Shown here: positions 55,391-64,000 of the stretch, in pieces
Numbering within the stretch: the stretch's first letter is position 1
Layout: each line of letters begins with the position of its first letter
Source: Pseudobacteroides cellulosolvens ATCC 35603 = DSM 2933
GTDB lineage: Bacteria > Bacillota > Clostridia > Acetivibrionales > DSM-2933
Reading direction: 5' to 3'
Assembly: GCF_001262605.1 (NCBI RefSeq)
Contig: NZ_LGTC01000001.1
Coordinates: forward strand, 4,226,001-4,290,000
DNA length: 64,000 nt
Translations under genes and position numbers: made by a program
The notes under the pieces: generated by a model
What the model was told of the DNA's origin: nothing
The model's database searches: none
What the model saw: the letters and a program-made list of their open reading frames with translations, nothing else

Positions 55391-56506
55391 TTACACCCCA
55401 TTTTTGATTCCATAAACGAATGCAAGTATTTCTGCAACCGCTTGATACAATTCCTCAGGTATCTCCTGTCCAACCTCCACACTATCATAAAGACTCCTTG
55501 CAAGCGGTTTATTTTCGACTATTTCAACCTTGTTTTCCTTTGCAACTTCCTTGATCCTCTGAGCCATATAATCCTGTCCCTTAGCAATAACCTTGGGTGC
55601 CGGTGAAACGTTTGCATCGTATTTAATGGCCACTGCAAAGTGGGTTGGGTTGGTAATTACAACGTCTGCCGATGGTACATCATTAAGCATTCTTCTCATT
55701 GATATTTGTCTTTGCTTTTGCCTTATCTTTGATTTTATCTCCGGATTACCTTCAGTTTGCTTAAATTCTTCCTTAATCTCCTGCTTTGACATTTTCAAGC
55801 TTTTCTCAAACTCATACCATTGATATATATAATCAACAGCACCAATAAAAATCAGTGCTATGCATATTCTAATTGAAATATTTATAACTGTTGAAGCAAT
55901 ATATGCCGCGACACCTATTGCATCCAAGTCCATCAGTATTAATAGGTTTCCAGCTTCCGATTTAATATAGGAGTATGCAATGAAACCTACAATTACAAGC
56001 TTTATAATGGATTTAATCAGTTCAACAACAGATCTTAATGAAAATATCCTTTTTAAACCGCTTAAAGGGTTAATTCTGCTAAACTTAAATCCCAGATTTT
56101 CAAATGTAAAAAGAAAACCAACCTGTGCATATTCGGCAATAAGACCGGTTATTAACGCTATGGCCAATATAGGCCCGCTTATCTTCATAAGCTCTATAAA
56201 TGACAGTATGAAAAGTTTTGATATCCCATTTATTGTATAAAGATCCGGTACTTTTACATATTCAGTAAGAACGACTTTTGTAAAATAAACTATTTCATTA
56301 TACATATAACCGCCTAAAAGACGGAGTCCAACAAATATAAACAATAGTACAAATGCCGAGGTTATCTCCTTGCTTTGTAATACCTGGCCTTTCTTTCTGG
56401 CATCCTGCCTCCTTTTAGGAGTTGCCTTTTCGGTTTTGTCATCCCCTCCGGCAAAGAGCTGCAGGTTAACAGGTATATATTTTTTCTTTAAAGGGTCTAT
56501 AGTCAT
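55391..56506 (-). CDS. flhB: Flagellar export substrate-specificity switch FlhB
   Basis: This 371-aa protein has an N-terminal 'DKTEKATPKRRQDARKKGQV', four membrane helices (about 50-230), and a C-terminal cytoplasmic domain with the autocleavage site NPTH at 286-289 ('ITNPTHFAVAIKYD'). Cleavage switches export from rod/hook to filament subunits. Its start overlaps the fliR stop (ATGA). Confidence 0.96.
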   Translation of the reverse strand: MTIDPLKKKYIPVNLQLFAGGDDKTEKATPKRRQDARKKGQVLQSKEITSAFVLLFIFVGLRLLGGYMYNEIVYFTKVVLTEYVKVPDLYTINGISKLFILSFIELMKISGPILAIALITGLIAEYAQVGFLFTFENLGFKFSRINPLSGLKRIFSLRSVVELIKSIIKLVIVGFIAYSYIKSEAGNLLILMDLDAIGVAAYIASTVINISIRICIALIFIGAVDYIYQWYEFEKSLKMSKQEIKEEFKQTEGNPEIKSKIRQKQRQISMRRMLNDVPSADVVITNPTHFAVAIKYDANVSPAPKVIAKGQDYMAQRIKEVAKENKVEIVENKPLARSLYDSVEVGQEIPEELYQAVAEILAFVYGIKNGV

Positions 56507-57294
56507 TTTTGAAATACCATATCCTTTATGACTTTTAACATTTCATTATCCAATTCTCCTACCATGAACCCTACGAGATAAATAAAAGCAGGTATTGTAA
56601 TCACCATAACCAAAATTCCAAGAATGATTTTTGCAGGCATCCCTACTGCAAATACATTAAGCTGTGGGATACTCTTTGATATAATCCCAAGTGCAATATC
56701 GGTAACTAATACTGCAGCTATAACAGGTGCACTTATCTTAAAACCTATTAAAAACATTTTACTGAAGCTTGCCAAAACATCATGCATCAAAATACTGTTA
56801 AAAGCGGTCTTTCCTGCTGGGATAAATTTATAGCTTTCAAAAAGTCCCTTCATTATTATGTGATGGCCGTTAGATGCCATTAATACCATCATGCTTATCA
56901 TGTAATAAAAGTTAGCTGATATAGGTATCTGTATATTGCTTATGGGGTCTAATACGTTTACCATACCGAAGCCTACCTGCATGTCAATCATTTGACCTGC
57001 CATAAGTATTGCATCAAAAATTACGTTTGCAATATATCCTAAAATAATACCAACAATAAACTCTTTAAAAATTATCAGGGTATAAGAATACAAATTTCCC
57101 CCAAAATCAACCGGGTTCATTTTTACTGCATTCATTAATAAAAGCGATGATGTGAGTGCAAATCCAACTTTTAAGTAAACCGGTATATTTCTTCTCCCAA
57201 ATATGGGTGATACTACAAAAAGCCCGGTCATCCTAACAAAAACCAGAATAAACATCTCTATGCCGTTTAGCAGTATCCCTTCCGGTATAAGCAT
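56503..57294 (-). CDS. fliR: Flagellar export apparatus protein FliR
   Basis: This 263-aa protein has about six hydrophobic segments. 'RMTGLFVVSPIFGRRNIP', 'QMIDMQVGFGMVNVLDP' and 'PQLNVFAVGMPAKI' are FliR hallmarks. It forms the export gate with FliP and FliQ. Confidence 0.95.
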   Translation of the reverse strand: MLIPEGILLNGIEMFILVFVRMTGLFVVSPIFGRRNIPVYLKVGFALTSSLLLMNAVKMNPVDFGGNLYSYTLIIFKEFIVGIILGYIANVIFDAILMAGQMIDMQVGFGMVNVLDPISNIQIPISANFYYMISMMVLMASNGHHIIMKGLFESYKFIPAGKTAFNSILMHDVLASFSKMFLIGFKISAPVIAAVLVTDIALGIISKSIPQLNVFAVGMPAKIILGILVMVITIPAFIYLVGFMVGELDNEMLKVIKDMVFQK

Positions 57295-57345
57295 TATTCT
57301 CCACCCACTAGTGTATAAATAGTTTTAATCTTGTAATAATTTCAC

Positions 57346-57615
57346 TTACTTAATATACTGATTTACATTCATAAAAATCCCTTCAGTAAATTCAATCAAT
57401 ACCCTTAGCATCCATGAGCCAAAGAGCAGTATGCTTCCTAAAACAGCTAAAATCTTGGGTATAAATGTAAGGGTCTGTTCCTGAATCTGAGTAGTGGCTT
57501 GAAAAATACTTATGGCTAAACCCACTATAAGACTAAGTCCTAGCATTGGTGCTGAAACATATACAACAGTCATCAATGACTTTTGTGCCAAATCGATTAC
57601 TGCCCCCTGATCCAT
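57346..57615 (-). CDS. fliQ: Flagellar export apparatus protein FliQ
   Basis: This 89-aa, two-helix protein carries 'LIVGLAISIFQATTQIQEQT' and 'FIPKILAVLGSILLFG', the conserved FliQ motifs. CAGGAGG precedes the ATG. It lies between fliP and fliR. Confidence 0.95.
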   Translation of the reverse strand: MDQGAVIDLAQKSLMTVVYVSAPMLGLSLIVGLAISIFQATTQIQEQTLTFIPKILAVLGSILLFGSWMLRVLIEFTEGIFMNVNQYIK

Positions 57616-57639
57616 ATTAATCCTCCTGTTCCTACTGCG

Positions 57640-58413
57640 TCATCGGACAAAGCTATTGACAATAGTTTTTGTTAAGAGATTCCATCCATCAACCATAATA
57701 AACAGCAATATCTTAAAAGGCAGAGATATCATTACCGGCGGAAGCATCATCATCCCCATTGACATCAATGTGCTTGAAACAACCATATCTATAACAAGAA
57801 ATGGCAGATATATTAGAAAGCCGATTTGAAATGCTGTCTTAAGCTCGCTGATTAAAAAAGCCGGAATAACTACTGTAAGAGATAAATTTGACAGATCCGC
57901 TTTTTTTACAGGAGTTTTACCTCCTGATAATGATACAAAAAGAGCCAGATCCTTTTCATAAATATATTTATACATAAAATTCTTTATAATTGCAGATGAT
58001 TTATCAATTGCAGCCTGCTGTGTTATCTCCCCTTTTGAATATGGCCCGTAAGCATTGTCGTTTATTTCTTTTCCTACAGGTGCCATGATAAACAAAGTGA
58101 GAAACAGTGCCAAGCCGATAAGTACTTGGTTTGGCGGCATCTGCTGTGTACCTAATGCATTTCGCAGAAACGAAAGTATTATTACAATACGGGTAAAGGA
58201 TGTCATCATCATTAGTATGGATGGTGCTAATGACAAGACTGTCAGCAGCAGTAAAATCTGTATACTGGAAGATACATCCTTAGGGTTATCCGAGGTGCCG
58301 ATATCCAGGCCAATTTTGGGAATTGGCACAGTCTGTTCTGCGAAAACAACAGCAGGAATAATAATCACAAAAATAAAGGCAATTATTGTAAAGAAAACCT
58401 TTCTATTTTTCAT
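57640..58413 (-). CDS. fliP: Flagellar export apparatus protein FliP
   Basis: This 257-aa protein starts at ATG 58413 (MKNRKVFF), giving a signal-peptide-like N-terminus ending VVFAEQ, as usual for FliP. In-frame ATGs up to 58452 lie inside fliO. Motifs 'MMTSFTRIVIILSFLRNALG', 'QMPPNQVLIGLALFLT' and 'GMMMLPPVMISLPFKILLF' identify it. It overlaps the fliO end by 11 bp. Confidence 0.94.
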   Translation of the reverse strand: MKNRKVFFTIIAFIFVIIIPAVVFAEQTVPIPKIGLDIGTSDNPKDVSSSIQILLLLTVLSLAPSILMMMTSFTRIVIILSFLRNALGTQQMPPNQVLIGLALFLTLFIMAPVGKEINDNAYGPYSKGEITQQAAIDKSSAIIKNFMYKYIYEKDLALFVSLSGGKTPVKKADLSNLSLTVVIPAFLISELKTAFQIGFLIYLPFLVIDMVVSSTLMSMGMMMLPPVMISLPFKILLFIMVDGWNLLTKTIVNSFVR

Positions 58414-58891
58414 TAATATTATCATCTCCATAATCTTCAGCAGGTTTTCCAAACTTAGAATATAGTATTTTTAATCTTTGTAAATTGCCTTTAAACCTTG
58501 TTGATTCCATGGAAACAGGTGAGTCTTCTTCAGTATCGGTCTTCTTATTCTTAAAGTTTTGAAAATACTTATCAAAAATTGTTTTAAAATCAAAGGCATT
58601 ATTTATTGGAGTTTCTGTTTCCATTTCAAGGTCATCAAGCTTAATTTCCATGATAAATTCAAGATTCTTACCTGATGATGCCATAAGAACAAACTGATTA
58701 CCAGCCTTAACCAGATGCAATTGCTTATTTAAGCCAAGTGTTACTGTATCAACAATTGAGAGGTGCTTTCCTTTTGATGCTTTGTTCATTTTATTACCAA
58801 GGAATCTGGTAGTAATATATGTTAAAAACAAAACTGAGCCAAAGCCTACCAGATAAACAAACCCTTTAAATACAGTAACTGTAGTCTCCAT
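58403..58891 (-). CDS. fliO: Flagellar export assembly factor FliO
   Basis: This 162-aa protein has one N-terminal membrane helix (about 8-26), a FliO domain ('STVDTVTLGLNKQLHLVKAG'-like: 'SIVDTVTLGLNKQLHLVKAG') and a variable hydrophilic tail. It helps assemble the FliP ring. The position directly before fliP agrees. Confidence 0.88.
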   Translation of the reverse strand: METTVTVFKGFVYLVGFGSVLFLTYITTRFLGNKMNKASKGKHLSIVDTVTLGLNKQLHLVKAGNQFVLMASSGKNLEFIMEIKLDDLEMETETPINNAFDFKTIFDKYFQNFKNKKTDTEEDSPVSMESTRFKGNLQRLKILYSKFGKPAEDYGDDNINEK

Positions 58892-58908
58892 TAGTTTATA
58901 CTCCTATT

Positions 58909-59271
58909 CTATCCTAATACCTTCTTAACTGCCTCAACAACCCTTTCTGCCTGGAATGGCTTTACAATAAAGTCTCTTGCACCAGCCTGTATGGATTCTA
59001 TTACCATTGCCTGTTGTCCCATAGCAGAGCACATAATTATTTTTGAATCGGTATTAATTTTTTTTATTTCCTTTACCGCCTGAATACCATCTACTTCCGG
59101 CATGGTTATATCCATTATAACCAGATCCGGAGCAAGTTCCTTGTACTTTTCAATAGCCCTGGCACCATTTTCTGCTTCCCCTGCAATTTCATAACCGTTT
59201 TTTGATAAAATATCCTTGATCATCATCCTCATAAACGCTGCATCATCAACAATTAGAATTTTTTTACTCAT
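58909..59271 (-). CDS. cheY: Chemotaxis response regulator CheY
   Basis: This is a 120-aa single receiver domain with phospho-acceptor Asp54 ('LVIMDITMPEVDG'), acidic pair Asp9/Asp10, and conserved Lys in 'DFIVKPF'. It carries the signal from CheA to the motor switch proteins FliM/FliY encoded just upstream. GAGGG precedes the ATG. Confidence 0.94.
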   Translation of the reverse strand: MSKKILIVDDAAFMRMMIKDILSKNGYEIAGEAENGARAIEKYKELAPDLVIMDITMPEVDGIQAVKEIKKINTDSKIIMCSAMGQQAMVIESIQAGARDFIVKPFQAERVVEAVKKVLG

Positions 59272-59376
59272 TCTTAATCCCTCTCCTTAAATTAAATTCT
59301 GGTTAACATAATGTATTTTGAGAGTACAACACTTAAAAAACAAAATTCTTTATTTTAAACTAACATTTAATGCATT

Positions 59377-60543
59377 CTATAGTCTTTTTGAAGGATGTAT
59401 GATATCAGTAATTCTGACACCAAAGCTTTCATCAATAACAACTACTTCACCTTTAGCTATTACTTTTCCATTTACCAGTATATCAACAGGCTCACCCGCC
59501 AACTTATCAAGCTCTATAATGGAACCCGGGCCAAACTCCAGAATATCCTTTATTAGCTTGTTGGTCCTTCCAAGTTCGACAGTCACCTGCAAAGGAACAT
59601 CCATTATAATGCCTATATTCTTTTTTTCAACAACCATTTTCCCTTCATCAAAGGATTGGAATTGAGCCGGTTGCACATTTATCGGTCCGCTATTATGATG
59701 GTGTTCACTAAATCCCATATTTCCATAACCCATTTGCTGGGGTTGTGCTGAAAACTGCTGTCCCATCCCTGAAGACTGTGCAGGCGGTGTTGAAAACTGC
59801 TGCATCGTGGGCTGAGTTGATTGAGGTGATGGCTTAACAGGTTCCGCATGACTTGAACTTTTTACATCCATATTAAGTAGGTTATCTACCAGGTTCTTGG
59901 CAAAATTTATAGGAATTAGCTGCATTATCTCACTATCAATGAGATCTCCGATAATCATTTTGAAGGATATCTTTACTACAGCTTGATCTTCTTCAAACTC
60001 AGTAAACGGCTGCTCAGTACCTGTTTTTATATTAAAAGCCCTAGGAGGCGAAATATCAATTCTTTTATCAAACAGTGATGACATGGAGGTGGATGACGAT
60101 CCTATCATTTGGTTCATGGCCTCACCAATAGCACTTAAATGCAGTTCGGAAAGCTCACCATCACGATTGCTTCCGTCTCCTCCCATCATCAAATCGGATA
60201 TTATCTTTACATCATCTTCCTTCAAAATCAATAAATTTATACCGGTTAGCCCTTGTGTATATTCAACCCTTACTGCTACAACAGGCAAATCATATTGTTT
60301 TGTTAATTCACCCCAGGTTGATACAGTTACCTTAGGGGTAGTAATAGTTACCTTATGACCCAGTAAGGTGAATAATGTAGTTGCAGAAGTTCCCATACTT
60401 ATATTGCCTACTTCTCCAAGTGCATCAACTTCCTGCGGACTAAGACCTTCTGTGACACCTGCATTATTATCTGAAGAAGGTTCCGATATGGGTGTACCAT
60501 TCAGCAAGGCATCAATTTCTGCTTGTGAAAGCATATCTCCCAT
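59377..60543 (-). CDS. fliY: Motor switch phosphatase FliY (CheC-FliN fusion)
   Basis: In this 388-aa protein the N-terminal 'MLSQAEIDALLNG' peptide binds CheY-P. The middle CheC-like domain has phosphatase motifs 'LGEVGNISMG' and 'IGEAMNQMIG'. A Gln/Pro/Met-rich linker (about 235-295) follows, and a C-terminal FliN domain ('MDVPLQVTVELGRTNKLIKDIL'). I start it at 60543 because GGAGG is correctly spaced; the codon three residues earlier sits on that site. Confidence 0.94.
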   Translation of the reverse strand: MGDMLSQAEIDALLNGTPISEPSSDNNAGVTEGLSPQEVDALGEVGNISMGTSATTLFTLLGHKVTITTPKVTVSTWGELTKQYDLPVVAVRVEYTQGLTGINLLILKEDDVKIISDLMMGGDGSNRDGELSELHLSAIGEAMNQMIGSSSTSMSSLFDKRIDISPPRAFNIKTGTEQPFTEFEEDQAVVKISFKMIIGDLIDSEIMQLIPINFAKNLVDNLLNMDVKSSSHAEPVKPSPQSTQPTMQQFSTPPAQSSGMGQQFSAQPQQMGYGNMGFSEHHHNSGPINVQPAQFQSFDEGKMVVEKKNIGIIMDVPLQVTVELGRTNKLIKDILEFGPGSIIELDKLAGEPVDILVNGKVIAKGEVVVIDESFGVRITDIIHPSKRL

Positions 60544-60544
60544 T

Positions 60545-61531
60545 TTATTCATCCTCCCTTTTCAGTACATCTGTTATTTTTATGGAGACCTTATTTCTCT
60601 TAACTCCAGGATTGGCATAAAACTTTAATATCTCCCCTACGTGAACTTCAAGATTACCATTTATACTTGTATCTAACGGCAATACATCTCCCTGCTGCAA
60701 TTCCAAAAACTCTGCTACCGTAATTACCGTTTTTCCCAATAATGCTCTAACCGGCACTACTGTCTGCTCAATTTTGTTTTCAATATTCTCTTTTACATCT
60801 GATGCAAACTCCTTCTCCGTTGTTGAAAACCAAAACTTAGTGCTGAGCTTTGACACTATAGGCTCAACAACCATATGCGGAATGCAGATATTTATCATCC
60901 CTTCTACTTCTCCAACCCTTGCACTTAATGTGACAAGTGCTACTATTTCGTTAGGGGATATAATTTGTGCAAACTGTGCGTTGGTTTCAATTTTTTCAAG
61001 CCTTGGTCTAATTGCAATGACATTTTCCCATGGCTCTCGCATCAGGTTTAACATCTGTATTATTATTCTTTCAATAATAGCAAGCTCTATCTCGGTAAAT
61101 CCCCTGACCCTTTCCATTGAAGAACCTTTTCCACCCAAAATTCTGTCAATCAATGCAAAAGATATGTTAGGAGCAATTTCAAAAATAACTGATCCTGTCA
61201 AAGGAGTAAAATCAACAACCGATAGAATAACCGGATTGGATATTGAGTTGTTGAACTCATAATACGAAAGCGGTTCTACCGATATTACATCAACCTGCAC
61301 AAGAGTCCTTAAGTAACCTGAAAGAAAGTTAGTCACCAAACGGGAATAATTCTCGTGTATTATATGTAGCGTTTTTAGATGATCCTTTGCAAACTTGCTA
61401 GGCCTTCTGAAATCATGGCTTTTAATCTTCTTTTCGGCGGTTGTAGTCTGCATCTGCTGAACATCTATTTCACCAGTATTTAGTGCCCGCAACAGTTCGT
61501 CTATCTCATTTTGTGATAGAATATCTCCCAT
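60545..61531 (-). CDS. fliM: Flagellar motor switch protein FliM
   Basis: In this 328-aa protein the N-terminal CheY-binding peptide 'LSQNEIDELLRAL' is followed by the CheC-like middle domain and a C-terminal SpoA/FliN-like domain ('GKTVITVAEFLELQQGDVLPLD'). It forms the C-ring and reverses rotation when CheY-P binds. It is separated by one base from fliY. AAGGGGG precedes the ATG. Confidence 0.96.
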   Translation of the reverse strand: MGDILSQNEIDELLRALNTGEIDVQQMQTTTAEKKIKSHDFRRPSKFAKDHLKTLHIIHENYSRLVTNFLSGYLRTLVQVDVISVEPLSYYEFNNSISNPVILSVVDFTPLTGSVIFEIAPNISFALIDRILGGKGSSMERVRGFTEIELAIIERIIIQMLNLMREPWENVIAIRPRLEKIETNAQFAQIISPNEIVALVTLSARVGEVEGMINICIPHMVVEPIVSKLSTKFWFSTTEKEFASDVKENIENKIEQTVVPVRALLGKTVITVAEFLELQQGDVLPLDTSINGNLEVHVGEILKFYANPGVKRNKVSIKITDVLKREDE

Positions 61532-61543
61532 TTGATCACCCCC

Positions 61544-62062
61544 TTACTGATAGAACCAGTCTTCTAACACAACAGAATATACTAAGTCTGTCTTTATTAT
61601 CTCAGACTCTAAAAGCAGTTCATTTATCTGCTGCTTTAATTCTTTTTTGGCCTTTTCCTTTGTCTCGGGTTTAGCCACCTCGTCTAAAGTCATGTTCAAA
61701 AAATAATTTCCTACAAGTTCCCTCATTTCACTTTCATATGCTTTGAGTTTCACAGCAACATCTTTTATACCTTCAACCTTTATAAAATACTTAAGTTTTA
61801 TACTGACTCTAATAGCAGCAAGGGATTTTTCTTCCTGGGATTGTGGGCTTGCTTTTAAATTAAAAATTTTATCACCTTCAAATAAGGCCATCTCCGCCAG
61901 ATCACTATCCTTTGGAGCTGAAACCGTAACTGTTTGAACAACTTTAGTTTCTTTGCCTGAATTGCCTCCAAAAACAAAGACATAAATCGCCAGCACTGCT
62001 AAACTTAGCGAAAGAAACGCAATAACAACCAGCAGAATAAAGAAGCTTCCTTTTCCACCCAA
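61544..62062 (-). CDS. fliL: Flagellar basal body-associated protein FliL
   Basis: This 172-aa protein probably starts at TTG 62062 behind AAAGGGGG. An N-terminal membrane helix (about 5-30) precedes a periplasmic-side domain with 'RVSIKLKYFIKVEG' and 'MRELVGNYFLNMTLDEVA', typical of FliL, the stator-associated protein. It is the first gene after the 245-bp gap that replaces motAB. Confidence 0.88.
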   Translation of the reverse strand: MGGKGSFFILLVVIAFLSLSLAVLAIYVFVFGGNSGKETKVVQTVTVSAPKDSDLAEMALFEGDKIFNLKASPQSQEEKSLAAIRVSIKLKYFIKVEGIKDVAVKLKAYESEMRELVGNYFLNMTLDEVAKPETKEKAKKELKQQINELLLESEIIKTDLVYSVVLEDWFYQ

Positions 62063-62307
62063 CTCTAATGCCCCCTTTTAATCCTGAAAGAATCTATTCG
62101 CTATTCTCACAAGGATTACTGACAAACACTAAAATACAGCATAATTTTTCCCTATACCTAAATAAAAAGTAAATCTAAAAAATAACATTTTGTTACCCCA
62201 ATTTACTTCTTTACTGCTAAATTACTATATTTCTTTGGATTGCTTTTTTTAAAGACAGCTAAACATAAAGATTATAAATCCTTCAGATTGCTAAAATATA
62301 AATGTAA
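62063..62307. other. Non-coding gap between flbD and fliL where motAB usually lie
   Basis: No open frame of credible length was found on either strand. It has no terminator-like hairpin, so the operon may simply read through. It might hold an internal promoter for fliL and the genes after it. Confidence 0.45.
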
Positions 62308-62517
62308 TCAAGAATAGATCAGTTCATCTCTGCTGACAAACAATATTTTTCCCTTATATTGTACCACCTTATCAACTATTTGTTCAATAGTTTCCGCTAC
62401 AACAAGTTTTTTCCCGTTTGTAGTAGTTACCACTGTATCTGGAGTTGATTCCACCGACTCGATTAACTCACAGTTAAGCACAAAAGTTGAACCATTCAGT
62501 CGCGTTAATTTAATCAT
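62308..62517 (-). CDS. flbD: Flagellar protein FlbD (SwrD family)
   Basis: This 69-aa protein matches the FlbD family over its whole length ('MIKLTRLNGSTFVLNCELIE' and 'VVTTTNGKKLVVAETIEQIV'). In B. subtilis the homologue SwrD raises stator power. GAGGT precedes the ATG. The usual next genes, motA and motB, are absent here. Confidence 0.9.
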   Translation of the reverse strand: MIKLTRLNGSTFVLNCELIESVESTPDTVVTTTNGKKLVVAETIEQIVDKVVQYKGKILFVSRDELIYS

Positions 62518-62655
62518 AATATTTTTACCTCAAAAACTCAAGTGTTTTTTATGTTACTTTTTTATGTTAAGAAATTATTTTGTCGGCTTATTTAATAATT
62601 TACCCTGATTTTAGCCGAGTCTAACGGATATTTTTATATCATATTGTTATTAACT

Positions 62656-62688
62656 ATAGACTGCTTGTAATTTTTACAAGCAGTCTAT
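62656..62688 (-). terminator. Strong hairpin between flgE and flbD
   Basis: A perfect 15-bp stem (62656-62670 with 62674-62688) with a 3-nt loop lies 34 bp after the flgE stop. The T tract on the minus strand is poor, so it may be a partial terminator or an mRNA-stability/processing hairpin that separates abundant hook protein mRNA from the rest. Confidence 0.55.
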
Positions 62689-62721
62689 TTCACTTTGAAT
62701 TTCAAATTATTTACATACGTA

Positions 62722-64000
62722 TTACCTTTTTAGATTAACCAATTCCTGAAGCATTTCATCTGAGGTGGTAATAATTCTGCTATTTGCCTGGAAGCCTCTC
62801 TGGGTTACAATCATATCTGTAAATTCTCTGGAAAGGTCTACGTTTGACATTTCCAGTGTTCCAGGATTTAAACTTCCAACCCCTTCACCGCCAGGTTTGA
62901 CAGCTTTTTTGAAATCACCAGAGTTGGTGGTCTGGGTGTACATATTGTCGCCAACCTTCTGGAGACCTGCCGGGTTTTCAAAGCCCGCCAATCCTATCAT
63001 TCCCAAAGGCTGTTGCTGACCGTTACTGTATACTCCTGTAATTATTCCGTCTCCTCCGATATTGAATGTAACAAGGTTACCTGTCGGATAACCATTCACA
63101 TCCGTTGGCTTAACCGAACTATCTGCATCATACATTGTTAGTTTCTGGAAGTCGATTGCAATATCTATCGGTTGGGTTCCTATACTTGAAGCCGGTATCA
63201 GCTGTATTGTAGGATTTGTAGAATAGCCTGATGCTGTTGTAACAATCTGTCCTTTTGTATCAAACTGTAAAAAGCCATTTGCAGTAGATGATCCAAATGA
63301 AGCAGAAACACCCGATCCTGCCGACGCCGACCAGAACCATACCGTTCCTCCTGTGGTACCACTTGCTGTTATACCGCTTGCTGAATCCTTCCAGAAATTG
63401 ATGCTTACTTTATAATTATTACCTAATGTGTCATAAACAGTCATAGGCACTGTAAATTGCGGCGATGATGTTGAGATTGAACTTCCAAGGGGTACTTTTG
63501 ATGCATCAAGGTTGCCGGCAAAAGCAGCTTGTGAAGTTGCCTTTGCTGCTATCATTCTTTTATTTCTATTATACACATCGGAATAAAGATTTATAGGTTC
63601 TACAGGCTTTTCCGTATCATACTTGTATGAACCGTCAGTCTGGGCTGTTCCTCCATAATCCTGCCACCCATATACATTCAAGCCTCCAGATGATACCAGA
63701 TTACCCAATTTATCTACCCCAAAGTTGCCAGCTCTTGAAAATTTATACAGGTCTCCTGCTCCACCTTTGAGTATAAAAAAGCCTTCTCCTTCTATGGATA
63801 AATCTGTTGGGTTATCAGTTCTCTGCAAGCTTCCTCTTGTTGTTATTGTATCAACAGCTCCTACCCCCAGACCCAGACCAAGCTGCATAGGATTTGTTCC
63901 TCCCCTGCCTGTGGCTGAATCGGGTGCTGATGCACCTTTCATGGTTTGACTGAATACTTCCTGGAATGTTACTCTTCCAGATTTAAAGCCAACTGTATTG
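62722..64000 (-). CDS. flgE: Flagellar hook protein FlgE, N-terminus off the window
   Basis: The frame remains open to the window edge: above the ATG at 63942 it reads 'NTVGFKSGRVTFQEVFSQT', which is the normal FlgE N-terminal region, so the true start lies beyond 64000. The visible ~425 aa include 'DLSIEGEGFFILKGG' and the C-terminal flagellar rod/hook motif 'LEMSNVDLSREFTDMIVTQRGFQANSRIITTSDEMLQELVNLKR' (read in parts). It builds the hook of the flagellum. Confidence 0.95.
   Translation of the reverse strand, partial: NTVGFKSGRVTFQEVFSQTMKGASAPDSATGRGGTNPMQLGLGLGVGAVDTITTRGSLQRTDNPTDLSIEGEGFFILKGGAGDLYKFSRAGNFGVDKLGNLVSSGGLNVYGWQDYGGTAQTDGSYKYDTEKPVEPINLYSDVYNRNKRMIAAKATSQAAFAGNLDASKVPLGSSISTSSPQFTVPMTVYDTLGNNYKVSINFWKDSASGITASGTTGGTVWFWSASAGSGVSASFGSSTANGFLQFDTKGQIVTTASGYSTNPTIQLIPASSIGTQPIDIAIDFQKLTMYDADSSVKPTDVNGYPTGNLVTFNIGGDGIITGVYSNGQQQPLGMIGLAGFENPAGLQKVGDNMYTQTTNSGDFKKAVKPGGEGVGSLNPGTLEMSNVDLSREFTDMIVTQRGFQANSRIITTSDEMLQELVNLKR

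Overview
The window comes from an AT-rich, Gram-positive, flagellated, cellulosome-forming member of the Clostridia. The evidence is the set of secreted proteins ending in dockerin modules, the Firmicutes-style fla/che operon ending in cheC-cheD-sigD, strong GGAGG ribosome sites, and YtrA-type GntR regulation. The dockerins carry INMADV-type calcium loops like those of type-II dockerins. This suggests a relative of Pseudobacteroides (Bacteroides) cellulosolvens or Acetivibrio rather than C. thermocellum, but that is an inference from motif style only.

Layout. 1-2.8 kb is an accessory, decayed region: the end of a serine recombinase, a possible orphan SUKH-like immunity protein, an IS256-type transposase stub, a dockerin protein with RCC1-like repeats that has lost its 5' end, and the 3' end of a group II intron abutting that truncation. 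2.8-4.5 kb holds a bacitracin-type ABC exporter. 5-10 kb holds small envelope proteins and a frameshifted surface protein with three PKD-like repeats and leucine-rich repeats. 10-14 kb holds a membrane GGDEF-EAL protein and a DUF4015 lipoprotein. 14-17.5 kb is a GntR-controlled membrane protein/hydrolase operon. 17.6-21.7 kb holds an ArgD-like aminotransferase preceded by a very large dyad, and a three-gene ABC-2 exporter. 21.7-24.1 kb pairs a NapH-like Fe-S/FMN membrane protein with its flavin transferase ApbE.

24.3-37.3 kb is the most unusual part: five tandem genes on the minus strand, all CBM4 - Ig-like - GH9 - dockerin. Two copies keep all the catalytic residues I could check. In the other three the glutamate that serves as general acid in family 9 is Ser, Asp or Gln, and two of these carry further active-site changes. 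The first gene of the array is also frameshifted. The array looks like a scaffold-attached cellulase set in which some members have become low-activity or non-catalytic.

37.4-41.4 kb carries two TrkA/RCK proteins and a UspA protein, divergent from a KhtT/KhtU-type K+/H+ antiporter. From 41.4 kb to the end runs one long minus-strand flagellar/chemotaxis operon, transcribed flgE-flbD-fliL-fliM-fliY-cheY-fliO-fliP-fliQ-fliR-flhB-flhA-flhF-flhG-ycgR-cheB-cheA-cheW-cheC-cheD-(orf)-sigD-fapA-(orf)-(SwrB-like)-(orf), without motAB. It interacts functionally with the GGDEF-EAL protein through the PilZ protein YcgR.

Two dispersed palindromic repeats cross these blocks. One lies just upstream of three unrelated genes (DUF4015 lipoprotein, khtT, SwrB-like), always in the same orientation relative to the gene, with a partial copy before fapA. 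The other lies between flhB and flhA and after the hydrolase gene.
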